From assembly GCA_037131735.1 (NCBI GenBank), contig JBAXQM010000005.1, positions 1 to 64,000 on the forward strand: DNA of 64,000 nt, given 5' to 3'. The notes beneath the pieces were generated by a model that saw nothing but the letters and a program-made list of their open reading frames with translations, ran no database searches and was not told the DNA's origin. Source of the DNA: CAIUPE01 sp037131735. Lineage in GTDB: Bacteria; Pseudomonadota; Alphaproteobacteria; Rhizobiales; Beijerinckiaceae. Below are positions 33,462 to 42,268 of this stretch, piece by piece. The translations under genes were made by a program, and so were the position numbers. Numbering within the stretch: the stretch's first letter is position 1; each line of letters starts with the position of its first letter.

Positions 33462-35456
33462 ATGGCGACAAAGACGGCGGATAAAAAGGGCGGCGAAGCG
33501 ACAGAAGCGCCGCAAACCGACAGCCCCTTGCTCGACCTTTCCGATGCCGCCGTTAAGCGGATGATCAAGCTCGCCAAAAAGCGCGGCTTTGTCACCCATG
33601 AAGAATTGAACGAAGTTCTCCCCTCCGAAGAAGTCACCTCCGACCAGATCGAAGATATTTTTGCGATGCTCAATGAAATGGGCATCAATGTTGTCGAGCA
33701 GGAAGAGGCGGAAGCCGAAGCCGCCGAAGCGGAAGGCGAAGCAGAAGAGGAAGAAGGCGGCGATCTCGTTGAAGCGACACGCTCCGCGCTGCCTGCCACA
33801 ACAACGACAAAAGAACCCACCGATCGTACCGACGATCCTGTGCGCATGTATCTGCGCGAAATGGGTTCGGTAGAGCTCTTATCGCGTGAAGGTGAAATCG
33901 CGATTGCGAAGCGCATCGAGGCCGGTCGCGAAGCGATGATCGCGGGCCTGTGCGAAAACCCGCTCACCTTCCAAGCGATTATCATTTGGCGCGACGAGTT
34001 GAACGAAGGCAAAGTTCTCTTACGCGACATTATCGATCTCGAAGCAACTTATGCCGGTCCTGAAGGCAAGAACGTTCCGAAAGTTGATGTGCCCTCCGAG
34101 ATCGAACCCGCAGCGCCCCAAGCTGCCGGTGAAGATGGTGAAGTTCCGCCGCCTGAAGGCGATCTCGATGATGATGATCTCGAAAACAATGTCTCGCTCT
34201 CAGCGATGGAAGCAGAGCTGAAGCCGAAAGTGCTCGAGACGTTTGATCGCATCGCTGCCGCCTATAAAAAACTGCGTCGCTTGCAGGAGCAGAATGTCGA
34301 GTCGAAACTTCAAAACGAGAAGCTCTCTCCGGCGCAAGAGCGTAAATATAAAAAGCTCAAGGAAGAGATTATTGCTGATGTGAAATCGCTCTCTTTGAAT
34401 CAGCACCGTATCGAGGCGCTGGTCGAGCAGCTCTATGACATCAATAAGCGTTTGATTGGTCTTGAAGGCCGCTTGATGCGCTTGGCTGAAAGCCATCGCG
34501 TCGGCCGCGATGATTTCTTGCGCAATTATCAAGGCTCGGAACTCGATCCAAAATGGTTGCTGCGTGTATCAAAGCTTGGCACGCGTGGTTGGAAAGATTT
34601 CGTCGCCAAGGAAAAAGATCGCATTCGCGAGAACCGCCAAGAAATTCATATGCTCGCTTCCGAGACGGGCTTAGAGATTCCGGAATTCCGCAAGATTGTG
34701 CATATGGTGCAGAAGGGCGAGCGCGAAGCGCGCCAAGCCAAGAAAGAAATGGTCGAGGCGAATTTGCGTCTCGTGATTTCGATTGCGAAGAAATACACCA
34801 ATCGCGGTTTGCAATTCCTCGATCTCATTCAGGAAGGCAATATCGGCCTCATGAAGGCGGTTGATAAATTCGAATATCGCCGCGGCTATAAATTCTCGAC
34901 CTATGCGACATGGTGGATCCGTCAGGCGATCACGCGTTCAATCGCCGACCAGGCGCGCACCATCCGTATCCCGGTGCATATGATCGAGACGATTAACAAG
35001 ATCGTTCGTACCTCGCGCCAGATGCTGCATGAAATCGGCCGCGAGCCGACACCGGAAGAATTGGCCGAAAAGCTCGCCATGCCGCTCGAAAAAGTGCGCA
35101 AGGTTTTGAAGATCGCGAAAGAGCCGATCTCGCTTGAAACACCCATCGGTGACGAAGAAGATTCACATCTCGGCGATTTCATCGAAGACAAGAATGCGAT
35201 CCTGCCGATTGATGCGGCGATCCAGTCGAACCTGCGCGAAACGACAACGCGCGTGCTCGCGTCTCTCACCCCGCGTGAAGAACGCGTGCTCCGGATGCGT
35301 TTTGGCATCGGCATGAACACCGACCATACGCTCGAAGAAGTCGGCCAGCAGTTCAGCGTCACCCGCGAACGTATCCGCCAGATTGAGGCCAAGGCGCTCC
35401 GGAAGCTGAAACACCCGAGCCGCTCGCGTAAGTTGCGGAGTTTCCTCGATAATTGA
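33462..35456 (+). CDS. rpoD: Primary RNA polymerase sigma factor RpoD (sigma70)
   Basis: 664 residues from the ATG at 33462. Region 1.1 comes first (LLDLSDAAVKRMIKLAKKRGFVTHEELN), then an acidic linker and region 1.2 (DDPVRMYLREMGSVELLSREGEIAIAKRIE). A long non-conserved region follows. Regions 2.1-2.4 include NLRLVISIAKKYTNRGLQFLDLIQEGNIGLMKAVDKFEY and FSTYATWWIRQAITRSIADQ. Region 4.2 (LEEVGQQFSVTRERIRQIEAKALRKL) completes it. It directs housekeeping transcription. It is the downstream partner of dnaG. Confidence 0.97.
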   Translation: MATKTADKKGGEATEAPQTDSPLLDLSDAAVKRMIKLAKKRGFVTHEELNEVLPSEEVTSDQIEDIFAMLNEMGINVVEQEEAEAEAAEAEGEAEEEEGGDLVEATRSALPATTTTKEPTDRTDDPVRMYLREMGSVELLSREGEIAIAKRIEAGREAMIAGLCENPLTFQAIIIWRDELNEGKVLLRDIIDLEATYAGPEGKNVPKVDVPSEIEPAAPQAAGEDGEVPPPEGDLDDDDLENNVSLSAMEAELKPKVLETFDRIAAAYKKLRRLQEQNVESKLQNEKLSPAQERKYKKLKEEIIADVKSLSLNQHRIEALVEQLYDINKRLIGLEGRLMRLAESHRVGRDDFLRNYQGSELDPKWLLRVSKLGTRGWKDFVAKEKDRIRENRQEIHMLASETGLEIPEFRKIVHMVQKGEREARQAKKEMVEANLRLVISIAKKYTNRGLQFLDLIQEGNIGLMKAVDKFEYRRGYKFSTYATWWIRQAITRSIADQARTIRIPVHMIETINKIVRTSRQMLHEIGREPTPEELAEKLAMPLEKVRKVLKIAKEPISLETPIGDEEDSHLGDFIEDKNAILPIDAAIQSNLRETTTRVLASLTPREERVLRMRFGIGMNTDHTLEEVGQQFSVTRERIRQIEAKALRKLKHPSRSRKLRSFLDN

Positions 35457-35458
35457 TC

Positions 35459-35498
35459 GGGGGCAGCCTTTTTGGCCGGTACCGCTGAGGCCCCCTTT
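35459..35498 (+). terminator. Probable terminator after rpoD
   Basis: GGGGGCAGC (35459-35467) can pair with GCTGAGGCCCCC (35484-35495, bulged), followed by TTTC. No long T-tract, so moderate support only. Confidence 0.45.
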
Positions 35499-35507
35499 CG
35501 GGTCCCC

Positions 35508-35538
35508 TTGACATTATATGAGAATGTTCAAATATATT
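35508..35538 (+). promoter_or_regulatory. Sigma70-type promoter
   Basis: A perfect TTGACA (35508-35513) is followed by TATATT (35533-35538, 19-nt spacing) or AATATA (17-nt spacing) in an A+T-rich stretch. It fits the small gene at 35657. Confidence 0.5.
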
Positions 35539-35656
35539 TTGTGAATAGCGGAACTACATCTAATTTTTAGCGTTGACTATCTAATAGCATTCTCAAGCTC
35601 ACGCTTAAAAAACAAGTGAGTGGGGAGGCAGTGGGTGGTTTTTGGTGGAGTTTGTC

Positions 35657-35914
35657 ATGGGCGATGCCGCGCGTCTTGTTGCTAGTCATTTGATTTCGCT
35701 TGTTGGTGATGCCAGCCGACACGGAATTGACCTTGAAACCATTTCAAAGGAGCTCGCTGTTCACAGTGCCAGTGTGGCTCTGGCCTATCTTCCCCCCTCA
35801 GATTTACACGCGATTGTTGATCTGATCGGGATTCAGGCCGCGAAATGTCATAATGGGCCGCAGAAAACGGCCAAAGTCATCCGATTTCCTGAGCGTTCCC
35901 TTCGGCCAGCCTAA
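35657..35914 (+). CDS. Small protein of unknown function (85 residues)
   Basis: ATG at 35657 has GGAG 9 nt upstream, preferred over an in-frame GTG at 35642. The product (begins MGDAARLVASHLISLVGDAS) is mostly helical, with a basic tail (KTAKVIRFPERSLRPA). No family recognised. It has its own likely promoter and is separated from rpoD by a terminator. Confidence 0.6.
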   Translation: MGDAARLVASHLISLVGDASRHGIDLETISKELAVHSASVALAYLPPSDLHAIVDLIGIQAAKCHNGPQKTAKVIRFPERSLRPA

Positions 35915-36177
35915 GGCAAAAGGGCGTCTATTTTCTAAAAGAACCAGGGACCGCGCCGTTCTACCCGTATGAGGGGCGGCGCAGTTTGGTTGATTTGTTC
36001 GGGAAACCGATAATCTTCATTGATCGACAAGGACTTGGCCCGCGTCCCTGAAGGGCGGGCATAAACTCTGCCGCCATAATGTTTGCTCTTGATTTGCAAC
36101 CGCCGGTTGGTCCAAATCATGGCAAAAGGGTGACTTAAATACGTTAAGTTTGAGCCCGTGTTTGGTGGTGGTCGACA
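35915..36177. other. Intergenic region before the channel operon
   Basis: No convincing gene. A short inverted repeat, CTTAA-ATACG-TTAAG, lies at about 36135-36149, roughly 30 bp before the first gene of the channel group, and could be an operator or part of its promoter. A 60-codon minus-strand frame (35935-36120) has no ribosome site. Confidence 0.35.
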
Positions 36178-36741
36178 ATGAGTTCGAGTGAAAGTCCAGC
36201 TGTTGGGGCGTCGGGTCGTTTCTTTACGATTACCGATGCCTTTTTTGTTTTGTTTCTTCTCTTCATTTTTGCTGCGGTCATCATTCTCGGCTCGATGAAT
36301 TATTCGCTCGCCGCGAAGACGGAAACCGCCAAGCGCCAGGCCGAAACGCTTCTCACCTGGTTTGGCGAGCAAGGCGGCAAGCGCGATAGCGCTGATTATC
36401 CTTTAAAGGACTGCGGTCCATCCCAGGTGGAAGAAGGTCAACCTCAGCCTCATTGGGCGGGCTGCCGTGCGGCGATGCTCGCGCAAGCGCCCTTCAATTC
36501 CATGCAGAACAGCTTCAATGGCGGGCCTCTCATATTCACCGATCAATGTGTGCCGGGCGAGGAAAATCTGCGCGGCGCGATCGTCATCGAAAAAGTTGTG
36601 ACACTGCCGGAAGGCTCGGCAAACCCGACTGTGACATCCCCACTCGTCGATCATGACCAATTGGCGCGAAAATTGGGAATTCGTATTTCGATCTGCAATC
36701 GCGATTCCCAATCCATTTTCGTCGATGAAACCGAATTCTGA
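36178..36741 (+). CDS. Single-span membrane protein with cysteine-containing outer domain, first gene of the channel operon
   Basis: 187 residues. A short N-terminus is followed by one strong membrane helix (about 17-38, AFFVLFLLFIFAAVIILG), a basic-acidic helix (TETAKRQAETLLTWFG) and an outer domain with Cys79, Cys96, Cys124 and Cys173, enough for two disulfides. The topology resembles a pilin-like or sensor subunit, but there is no prepilin peptidase motif. No family recognised. The next gene, a channel, starts 9 bp downstream, so it is likely an accessory subunit or periplasmic partner of the channels. Confidence 0.6.
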   Translation: MSSSESPAVGASGRFFTITDAFFVLFLLFIFAAVIILGSMNYSLAAKTETAKRQAETLLTWFGEQGGKRDSADYPLKDCGPSQVEEGQPQPHWAGCRAAMLAQAPFNSMQNSFNGGPLIFTDQCVPGEENLRGAIVIEKVVTLPEGSANPTVTSPLVDHDQLARKLGIRISICNRDSQSIFVDETEF

Positions 36742-36750
36742 GAACGCGTC

Positions 36751-38394
36751 ATGACCGAACAAAAAATCATCTATCTTAAAGATATTGACGCGCAGACGCT
36801 GCTCGAGGACGACAATGCGGTCGCGAATATTCCGCAGGGTTTGCCGCTCCGCAAATTTCTATATTCGTGGCTTCTCGATCCGAATATCAAGGGCAACTAC
36901 CAAAAAACGATTGATAATGGTATTGCGTTTTTGATTTTGCTCAATCTTCTCGCGCTTTTGTTCGAGCGCGTGCCGCGGATTTATGAGCCCAATCATTTAT
37001 GGTTTCACTATTTTGATATTTTCTCGGTAATCGTTTTTACCGTTGAATATATCGTTCGCTTCTATCTCGCCGTTGAAGATCCGGAGTTTCAGGGAAGCCG
37101 CTTCCCGCGCTTGTCCTATGTGAAGAGCCCCTTTGCTCTTATCGATATCATCGCAATCGCACCTTTCTATCTGCAGTCCTTTATTGCCATTGATCTTCGC
37201 GTGTTGCGACTGCTCCGGTTGTTGCGGATTTTCAAACTGTTCCGTGTCATCATTCCGGCCTATCGCCAATTTGTTGAAGTGAATGCGGATCGGACTTTCC
37301 GCCAACGCTTGCATGCGCTCGTCTTTCCGAGCCGCTATGGTGGTGATCTTCAGCAATATTTTGACGTTTTCATCAGCTTCTTCGTTGTTACCTCGGTTCT
37401 GATTTCGATTTTGGAATCGGTGCAAATCATCGATTATGTGATGAATGTCGAATTCTCGGTGTTTGACTCGGTCGCTGTAGCGATCTTCACGGTTGAATAC
37501 ACGATCCGTATTTACAGTTGCGTTGAAGAAAAGAGATTCAGCGGGGGTATTACGGGCCGCTTGAAACAGGCAACGACACCCTCGACCCTGATCGATCTTC
37601 TCGCGATTTTACCGTTTTTCTTGGAGGTCTTCCTCCATCACTTGATCGATCTACGCTTTTTGCGAGTCTTCCGTCTTACACGTCTCTTGAAGCTCACCCG
37701 CAACAGCGACGCGACGGCAATTCTTCTCAAAGTGATTGCCCGTGAATGGCCAATTCTCAGCGCGTCGGCCTTTATCATGATGTTGCTTGTGATCATGACC
37801 GCGAGCTTTGGCTATCTGTTCGAGCATGAAGCGCAGCCTGATAAATTCGATAACATTCCGAATTCGATTTACTGGGCGGTGATCACGCTTGCCTCTGTGG
37901 GCTATGGCGACATCTCACCCGTGACGACCATGGGTCGATTGGTCACTGTGATCATGGCTCTGATGGGGATTGGTATCTTCGCAATCCCTGCCGCTCTGCT
38001 CGCTTCGGCTTTCAGCGACGAACTGCGTAAAGAGCGCGAACAATTGCGCAACAATCTCTATAAAATGCTCAAAGATGGTAAACTCGACGAGAATGAAGCG
38101 AAAGTGTTGCGTGAAGAAGCGCGCCGCCTTCACCTCACGGTCGAAGAAGTTAACCATCTCATTGAGACCGTTGTGAAAGAGCAAGAGGAATTGGACAACC
38201 GCGAAGGCATGAGCATCAACGCGATTGCGAAAGATACGGTCATGTCGGTTGAGCATTTCAAATATTTGCTGGGGCAGATCCGCCAACTCGCGCAATTGAC
38301 CAATAAAGATCAGTTCGAAACGGAAGCCAATCGTTTGGGATTACTGAGCGACGCTGAAAAGCAGGCGTGGTCCGTTCTAAGAGGCCGCGAGTAG
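36751..38394 (+). CDS. Ion channel with two voltage-sensor domains and one K+-type pore
   Basis: 547 residues. First voltage sensor: helices at about 56-71, 87-108, 128-144, and an S4 at 150-165 with basic residues every third position (LRVLRLLRLLRIFKLFR). Second voltage sensor: 204-223, 238-256, 279-296, S4 302-317 (LRFLRVFRLTRLLKLTR). Pore: S5 336-357, filter TLASVGYGD (379-387), S6 396-420. A cytoplasmic helical tail of about 125 residues starts with MLKDGKLDENEAKVLREEARRLHL. A normal Kv-type subunit has one sensor and one pore, so a tandem sensor is unusual. S2 of both copies reads IFTVEY/VFTVEY, which suggests internal duplication. Pore occupancy implies K+ conduction. Confidence 0.85.
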   Translation: MTEQKIIYLKDIDAQTLLEDDNAVANIPQGLPLRKFLYSWLLDPNIKGNYQKTIDNGIAFLILLNLLALLFERVPRIYEPNHLWFHYFDIFSVIVFTVEYIVRFYLAVEDPEFQGSRFPRLSYVKSPFALIDIIAIAPFYLQSFIAIDLRVLRLLRLLRIFKLFRVIIPAYRQFVEVNADRTFRQRLHALVFPSRYGGDLQQYFDVFISFFVVTSVLISILESVQIIDYVMNVEFSVFDSVAVAIFTVEYTIRIYSCVEEKRFSGGITGRLKQATTPSTLIDLLAILPFFLEVFLHHLIDLRFLRVFRLTRLLKLTRNSDATAILLKVIAREWPILSASAFIMMLLVIMTASFGYLFEHEAQPDKFDNIPNSIYWAVITLASVGYGDISPVTTMGRLVTVIMALMGIGIFAIPAALLASAFSDELRKEREQLRNNLYKMLKDGKLDENEAKVLREEARRLHLTVEEVNHLIETVVKEQEELDNREGMSINAIAKDTVMSVEHFKYLLGQIRQLAQLTNKDQFETEANRLGLLSDAEKQAWSVLRGRE

Positions 38395-38478
38395 GGTTTT
38401 AGTTCGGGCTCAATCCAACAGTAACTACTGGATAAAATCTTATTCGTTTTTACGATCTGAAGCGTAGGTAAATTCGGC

Positions 38479-39366
38479 ATGACACGGCAAGAGTTTCAAC
38501 GTTATGCGATGGAGGTGCTCGAAGGATCACCCCATCATAAGATGTCGCATTATGTTGAGTTAATGATCTCGAGCGTTGTTATTGTGAACTGCGCCTGCGT
38601 TATTCTTGACTCTGTGCCGTCAGTCCATGCTGATTATAAGGACTATTTTCATTTCATTGAAGTGATTAGCGTTTTTTTCTTCACCATTGAATATATTATG
38701 CGGGTGTGGACTTTGGGTTTGAAATATGGCCCGACCGAAGGCGGTGCTTGGCGCGGACGTCGCGGCTATATCTTCTCTCCCTTTGGCCTCGTCGATTTCT
38801 TCGCAACAATGCCGTTCTATTTCCATTTCATCATGCCCTCACTCGATCTCAGAATTTTACGCGTTCTCCGGCTCTTGCGTATCTTGAAACTGAGCAAATA
38901 CAACACGGCGCTTCAGGATCTTTTTGGCGCGGTCTATTCCGAAAGACGGGCCTTCGGCTCGGCGGGTTTTTTGCTCTTAATTGCTACGGTTATCTCCGCA
39001 TCGCTTATGCATTTTGCTGAAGGTCACGAGCAACCAAAATATTTTGAGTCAATTCCGCACGCCATTTATTGGTCGATTGTTACGATCACATCCGGTTATG
39101 GCAATGTTGAACCCGTAACCATGGCGGGCGAAATCATCGCCATTTCAACTGGATTTTTAGGCGTCTGTATGGCCGCGATCATGACCGGTATCGTGGCTTC
39201 GGCCTTCGCGACGCAGCTTAGCCGCAAAAAGGCAGCTTATGCGCAGCAGCTCCAGAAGGCCATGGAAGACGGCACACTGTCGGATGAAGAGAAGGCCAGC
39301 CTCGATAAATTGAAGGCTCAGTTCGGACTGACCGACAGACAAGTTCGTGAAATTTCACCGACGTAA
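38479..39366 (+). CDS. Voltage-gated channel-like protein with altered filter (TSGYGN)
   Basis: 295 residues. Voltage sensor: S1 about 26-44, S2 57-77 (FFFTIEYIMRVW), S3 101-119, S4 125-140 (LRILRVLRLLRILKLSK). Pore: S5 159-179, then VTITSGYGNVEP (filter 204-209), S6 216-243. Compared with the K+ filter TVGYGD, Val is Ser and Asp is Asn. The C-terminal helices carry MEDGTLSDEEKASLDKLKAQFGLTDRQVREI. It is a paralogue of the next gene (shared AWRGR, KLS-YNTA, SPFG motifs). Ion selectivity cannot be predicted safely. Confidence 0.82.
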   Translation: MTRQEFQRYAMEVLEGSPHHKMSHYVELMISSVVIVNCACVILDSVPSVHADYKDYFHFIEVISVFFFTIEYIMRVWTLGLKYGPTEGGAWRGRRGYIFSPFGLVDFFATMPFYFHFIMPSLDLRILRVLRLLRILKLSKYNTALQDLFGAVYSERRAFGSAGFLLLIATVISASLMHFAEGHEQPKYFESIPHAIYWSIVTITSGYGNVEPVTMAGEIIAISTGFLGVCMAAIMTGIVASAFATQLSRKKAAYAQQLQKAMEDGTLSDEEKASLDKLKAQFGLTDRQVREISPT

Positions 39367-39383
39367 GGCGTGGGTTAAGAGTT

Positions 39384-40652
39384 ATGAGTCAATCGAGTGT
39401 TGTGGGGTCTGCGCCGGTATCTGTTGGGTTTTATTCCCGGCTTCAGCGAACTGTATTTGAGACTTTAGAAGGCGAAGTTCATAATCCGCTGAGTAAGGCA
39501 GTTGAAATCTTCATTGCCGTTCTCGTGCTCCTGAATGTGTTGTCGATTATTCTCGAGTCGCTCCATGAATTGCATGTCGAATATGAGTCCTGGTTTTATC
39601 TCTTTGACAGTTTTAGCGTTGTTGTCTTTTCGATTGAATATGTTTTGCGCGTCTGGTCAGGCGCTGCGAAATATGAATTTGGTGTGAAAGGGAATGCTTG
39701 GCGCGGCCGTAAGGATTACATGTTCAGTCCTTTTGGTATCGTCGATTTTGCCAGCACGGTGCCTTTCTATCTTCAATTGATTTTGCCGGGTGCGGATTTG
39801 CGCATGCTGCGCATGTTCCGCCTCCTCCGTATCTTCAAATTGTCGCGCTACAATACCGCGATGGAGGATATGTTTGCAGCGGTAAAGGCCGAGAAAGACT
39901 CCTTCTCATCAGCAATGTTTCTTTTGCTCATTAGCTGCCTTCTCTTCTCATCCCTGATCTACATCGTTGAAGGCCATGATGACCACGCGGTGTTTTCCTC
40001 GATTCCGGCGGCGATGCACTGGTTCATGATCACGATTATTTCGGGATGGGGCAATGTGGATCCTGAAACCTATCTCGGCATTTATCTCGTCGTGATCACG
40101 CAAGTGCTGGCCATCGCGCTCGCTGCGATCCTGACCGGTGTGGTCGCGACCGCCTATACGACCCAGGTGCAAAGACGTGAATCCCTTTACGAGCAGCAAG
40201 TTCGTGAAGTGTTGAAAGATGGCGTTGTTACGGAAGAAGAAAAGGCCCATTTGAAAAAAATGCAGGCTGATTTTGGTATGTCGGATGAGCAGGTGGCTCA
40301 GATTGCGGAGCAAGTTGAAGAAGAGAGGGCGAAGGCGGCTCAGGCGACCTCAGCCGCGGCGCCCGTCGCTGCTCCTTCATTGGTTCTGGTTCCTGCGCCT
40401 TTGACCCCGGCTCCCGCTGAGTCGACACCTTCGGCGCAAACAGATTCCGTTCGTATTTCCGATATCACTGCTCTCGACCCTGACGAGAAAATGAAGGTCT
40501 TGGGCAATATGATCGAGACGCTGTCACTGCGGCAGAAATCAACTTTATTGAGTCGCTTCGCCGAGAGCCTCGCCCATCATTCGATTGTTGTCGAAAATCC
40601 GACCGTTCAAGCAGGTGGCGCGGCTCTTAAGGATGGCGGGTCAAAGACCTAG
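39384..40652 (+). CDS. Voltage-gated channel-like protein with altered filter (ISGWGN) and long C-terminal tail
   Basis: 422 residues. Voltage sensor helices at about 41-59, 70-91, 115-133 and S4 140-155 (LRMLRMFRLLRIFKLSR). S5 lies at 174-195, the pore reads ITIISGWGNVDP (filter 219-224), and S6 is 232-258. Relative to TVGYGD three further changes occur (T to I, V to S, Y to W, D to N). The tail has the same DG-E module (LKDGVVTEEEKAHLKKMQADFGMSDEQVAQI), an Ala/Pro-rich linker (about 315-352) and a final helical domain (DPDEKMKVLGNMIETLSLRQ). It starts 17 bp after the previous gene. Confidence 0.82.
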   Translation: MSQSSVVGSAPVSVGFYSRLQRTVFETLEGEVHNPLSKAVEIFIAVLVLLNVLSIILESLHELHVEYESWFYLFDSFSVVVFSIEYVLRVWSGAAKYEFGVKGNAWRGRKDYMFSPFGIVDFASTVPFYLQLILPGADLRMLRMFRLLRIFKLSRYNTAMEDMFAAVKAEKDSFSSAMFLLLISCLLFSSLIYIVEGHDDHAVFSSIPAAMHWFMITIISGWGNVDPETYLGIYLVVITQVLAIALAAILTGVVATAYTTQVQRRESLYEQQVREVLKDGVVTEEEKAHLKKMQADFGMSDEQVAQIAEQVEEERAKAAQATSAAAPVAAPSLVLVPAPLTPAPAESTPSAQTDSVRISDITALDPDEKMKVLGNMIETLSLRQKSTLLSRFAESLAHHSIVVENPTVQAGGAALKDGGSKT

Positions 40653-40754
40653 CACCCGTCGGCCACGCGCCCAACTCTCTTCCACGATTGACGCCATCAC
40701 TATTCTCGATCAAGTTTTGGCCTTTGGCGTTTAGCGCGAAGGGAAGGCTTGCTT

Positions 40755-42245
40755 ATGGCTTATGTGATCGGAGTTGATGGCGGAACTGAATCAATCCGCG
40801 CCGGCGTTTTCGATCTTTCGGGTCGACCGATTGCTTTTGCCGCAACGCCTTACAAGACGAATTTTCCACATCCGGCCTGGGCCGAGCAAAATCCGCAAGA
40901 CTGGTGGAATGGTTTGGGCCAAAGCGTCCGCAAGGCGCTCGCGGAAGCAGGCGTGCGCAAAGAGGATGTCGTGGGTCTGTCTGTTGATACGACCTGTTGT
41001 TCCGTCGTGGCGCTCGACGATAAGGGCCATGCGCTTCGCCCCGCCTTGATCTGGATGGACGTGCGCTCGTCACAAGAGACAGACCTTGTTTTGAAAACGG
41101 GTGATGCTGCGCTTGTTGTGAATTCAAACGGACAGGGTCCTGTTTCGGCTGAATGGATGGTGCCGAAGGCGCTCTGGATCGCGCGCAATGAGCCAGAGAT
41201 TTTTAAAAAGGCCACAACGATTTGTGAATATCAGGACTATATCAATTTCCATCTGACAGGTCGCATGGTCGCGTCCATCGGCAATATCGCACCGCGTTGG
41301 CATTATCGCGCGAGTGCGGGTGGCTTTCCTGTTTCGCTCGTTGAGAAACTGGGCATACCTGAACTCGCAAAAAAATGGCCACACGAAATCACGAAGCTCG
41401 GTGAGGTGATTGGCCCGTTAACGGCAAAAGCCGCGGAGCATTGCGGGCTTATGGCGGGAACGCCTGTTGCGCAGGGTGGGCCTGACGCGTTTATCGCGAT
41501 GATCGGTTTGGGTGTTGTGAAACCGGGAGCGCTCGCTTTCATTACCGGCTCGTCGCATCTTCATCTCGGGCTTTCGCCCAAACCATTTCACGGCAAAGGC
41601 ATTTGGGGCACCTATGAAGATGCTTTGATTCCAGGCTTGCATGTTGTCGAAGGCGGTCAGACTTCAACGGGCTCCGTGATTAATTGGTATAAAAATCTTT
41701 TGGGCGATGCGGCGAGCTATGAAGCTCTCAATGCCGAGGCAGCGGCGCTCCCACCCGGTGCTGATGGACTGATCGTTCAGGAACATTTCCAAGGCAATCG
41801 CACCCCGCATACTGATGCGCTCTCACGCGGTGCGATTACGGGTCTCAGCCTCAAACATGGTCGTGCGCATATTTTCCGCGCTATCATTGAAGGTGTGGCC
41901 TTCGGTTCTGAGGCGATCTTCAAGGCGATGCGCGCCAATGGCTATCAACCGAGTGAATTTAGAATATGTGGGGGTGCGACAAAGTCGGATCTCTGGATGC
42001 AAATTCATGCTGATGTGTCGGGCATTCCCTTGACGCTCACTGAAGTTGCCGACGCGCCCGCCTTGGGTTCGGCAATTCTCGCTGCTGTCGCAGCCGGTCA
42101 TTATTCGTCCATTGAGGACGCGGCTAACGTGATGGTGAAGGTTACACGCCGTATCGAGCCTGATATGAAAAAGCATGAAGAGTATAAGCCGCTCTTTGCG
42201 GCCTATGAGCGCGCTTACCCCGCATTAAAATCCATTGCGGGATAA
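40755..42245 (+). CDS. FGGY-family carbohydrate kinase
   Basis: 496 residues from the ATG at 40755 (MAYVIGVDGGTESIRAGVFDL). ATPase-fold motifs: the N-terminal phosphate loop DGGTESIRAG, the catalytic Asp in QGGPDAFIAMIG, and the C-terminal adenosine motif RICGGATKSDLWMQIHADV. The N-terminal VDTTCCSVVALD and IWMDVRSSQET match ribulo-/erythrulo-/xylulokinase-like members. The exact sugar is unknown. It converges with an aldolase gene and a second FGGY kinase, a set expected for catabolism of a ketose to a phosphate that is then cleaved. Confidence 0.88.
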   Translation: MAYVIGVDGGTESIRAGVFDLSGRPIAFAATPYKTNFPHPAWAEQNPQDWWNGLGQSVRKALAEAGVRKEDVVGLSVDTTCCSVVALDDKGHALRPALIWMDVRSSQETDLVLKTGDAALVVNSNGQGPVSAEWMVPKALWIARNEPEIFKKATTICEYQDYINFHLTGRMVASIGNIAPRWHYRASAGGFPVSLVEKLGIPELAKKWPHEITKLGEVIGPLTAKAAEHCGLMAGTPVAQGGPDAFIAMIGLGVVKPGALAFITGSSHLHLGLSPKPFHGKGIWGTYEDALIPGLHVVEGGQTSTGSVINWYKNLLGDAASYEALNAEAAALPPGADGLIVQEHFQGNRTPHTDALSRGAITGLSLKHGRAHIFRAIIEGVAFGSEAIFKAMRANGYQPSEFRICGGATKSDLWMQIHADVSGIPLTLTEVADAPALGSAILAAVAAGHYSSIEDAANVMVKVTRRIEPDMKKHEEYKPLFAAYERAYPALKSIAG

Positions 42246-42268
42246 GCAACGTCTCGTGATTCCAAGTC

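Noticed and set aside
33410..34030. Long minus-strand frame opposite the rpoD 5' end
   Set aside because: Serine-rich product typical of a reverse-strand shadow; rpoD is certain.
35935..36120. Minus-strand 61-codon frame before the channel operon
   Set aside because: No ribosome site, no recognisable product, and it overlaps the likely promoter of the channel operon.
36178..36741. Type IV pilin identity of the first channel-operon gene
   Set aside because: Topology is similar but there is no G-F-x-x-x-E prepilin peptidase motif.
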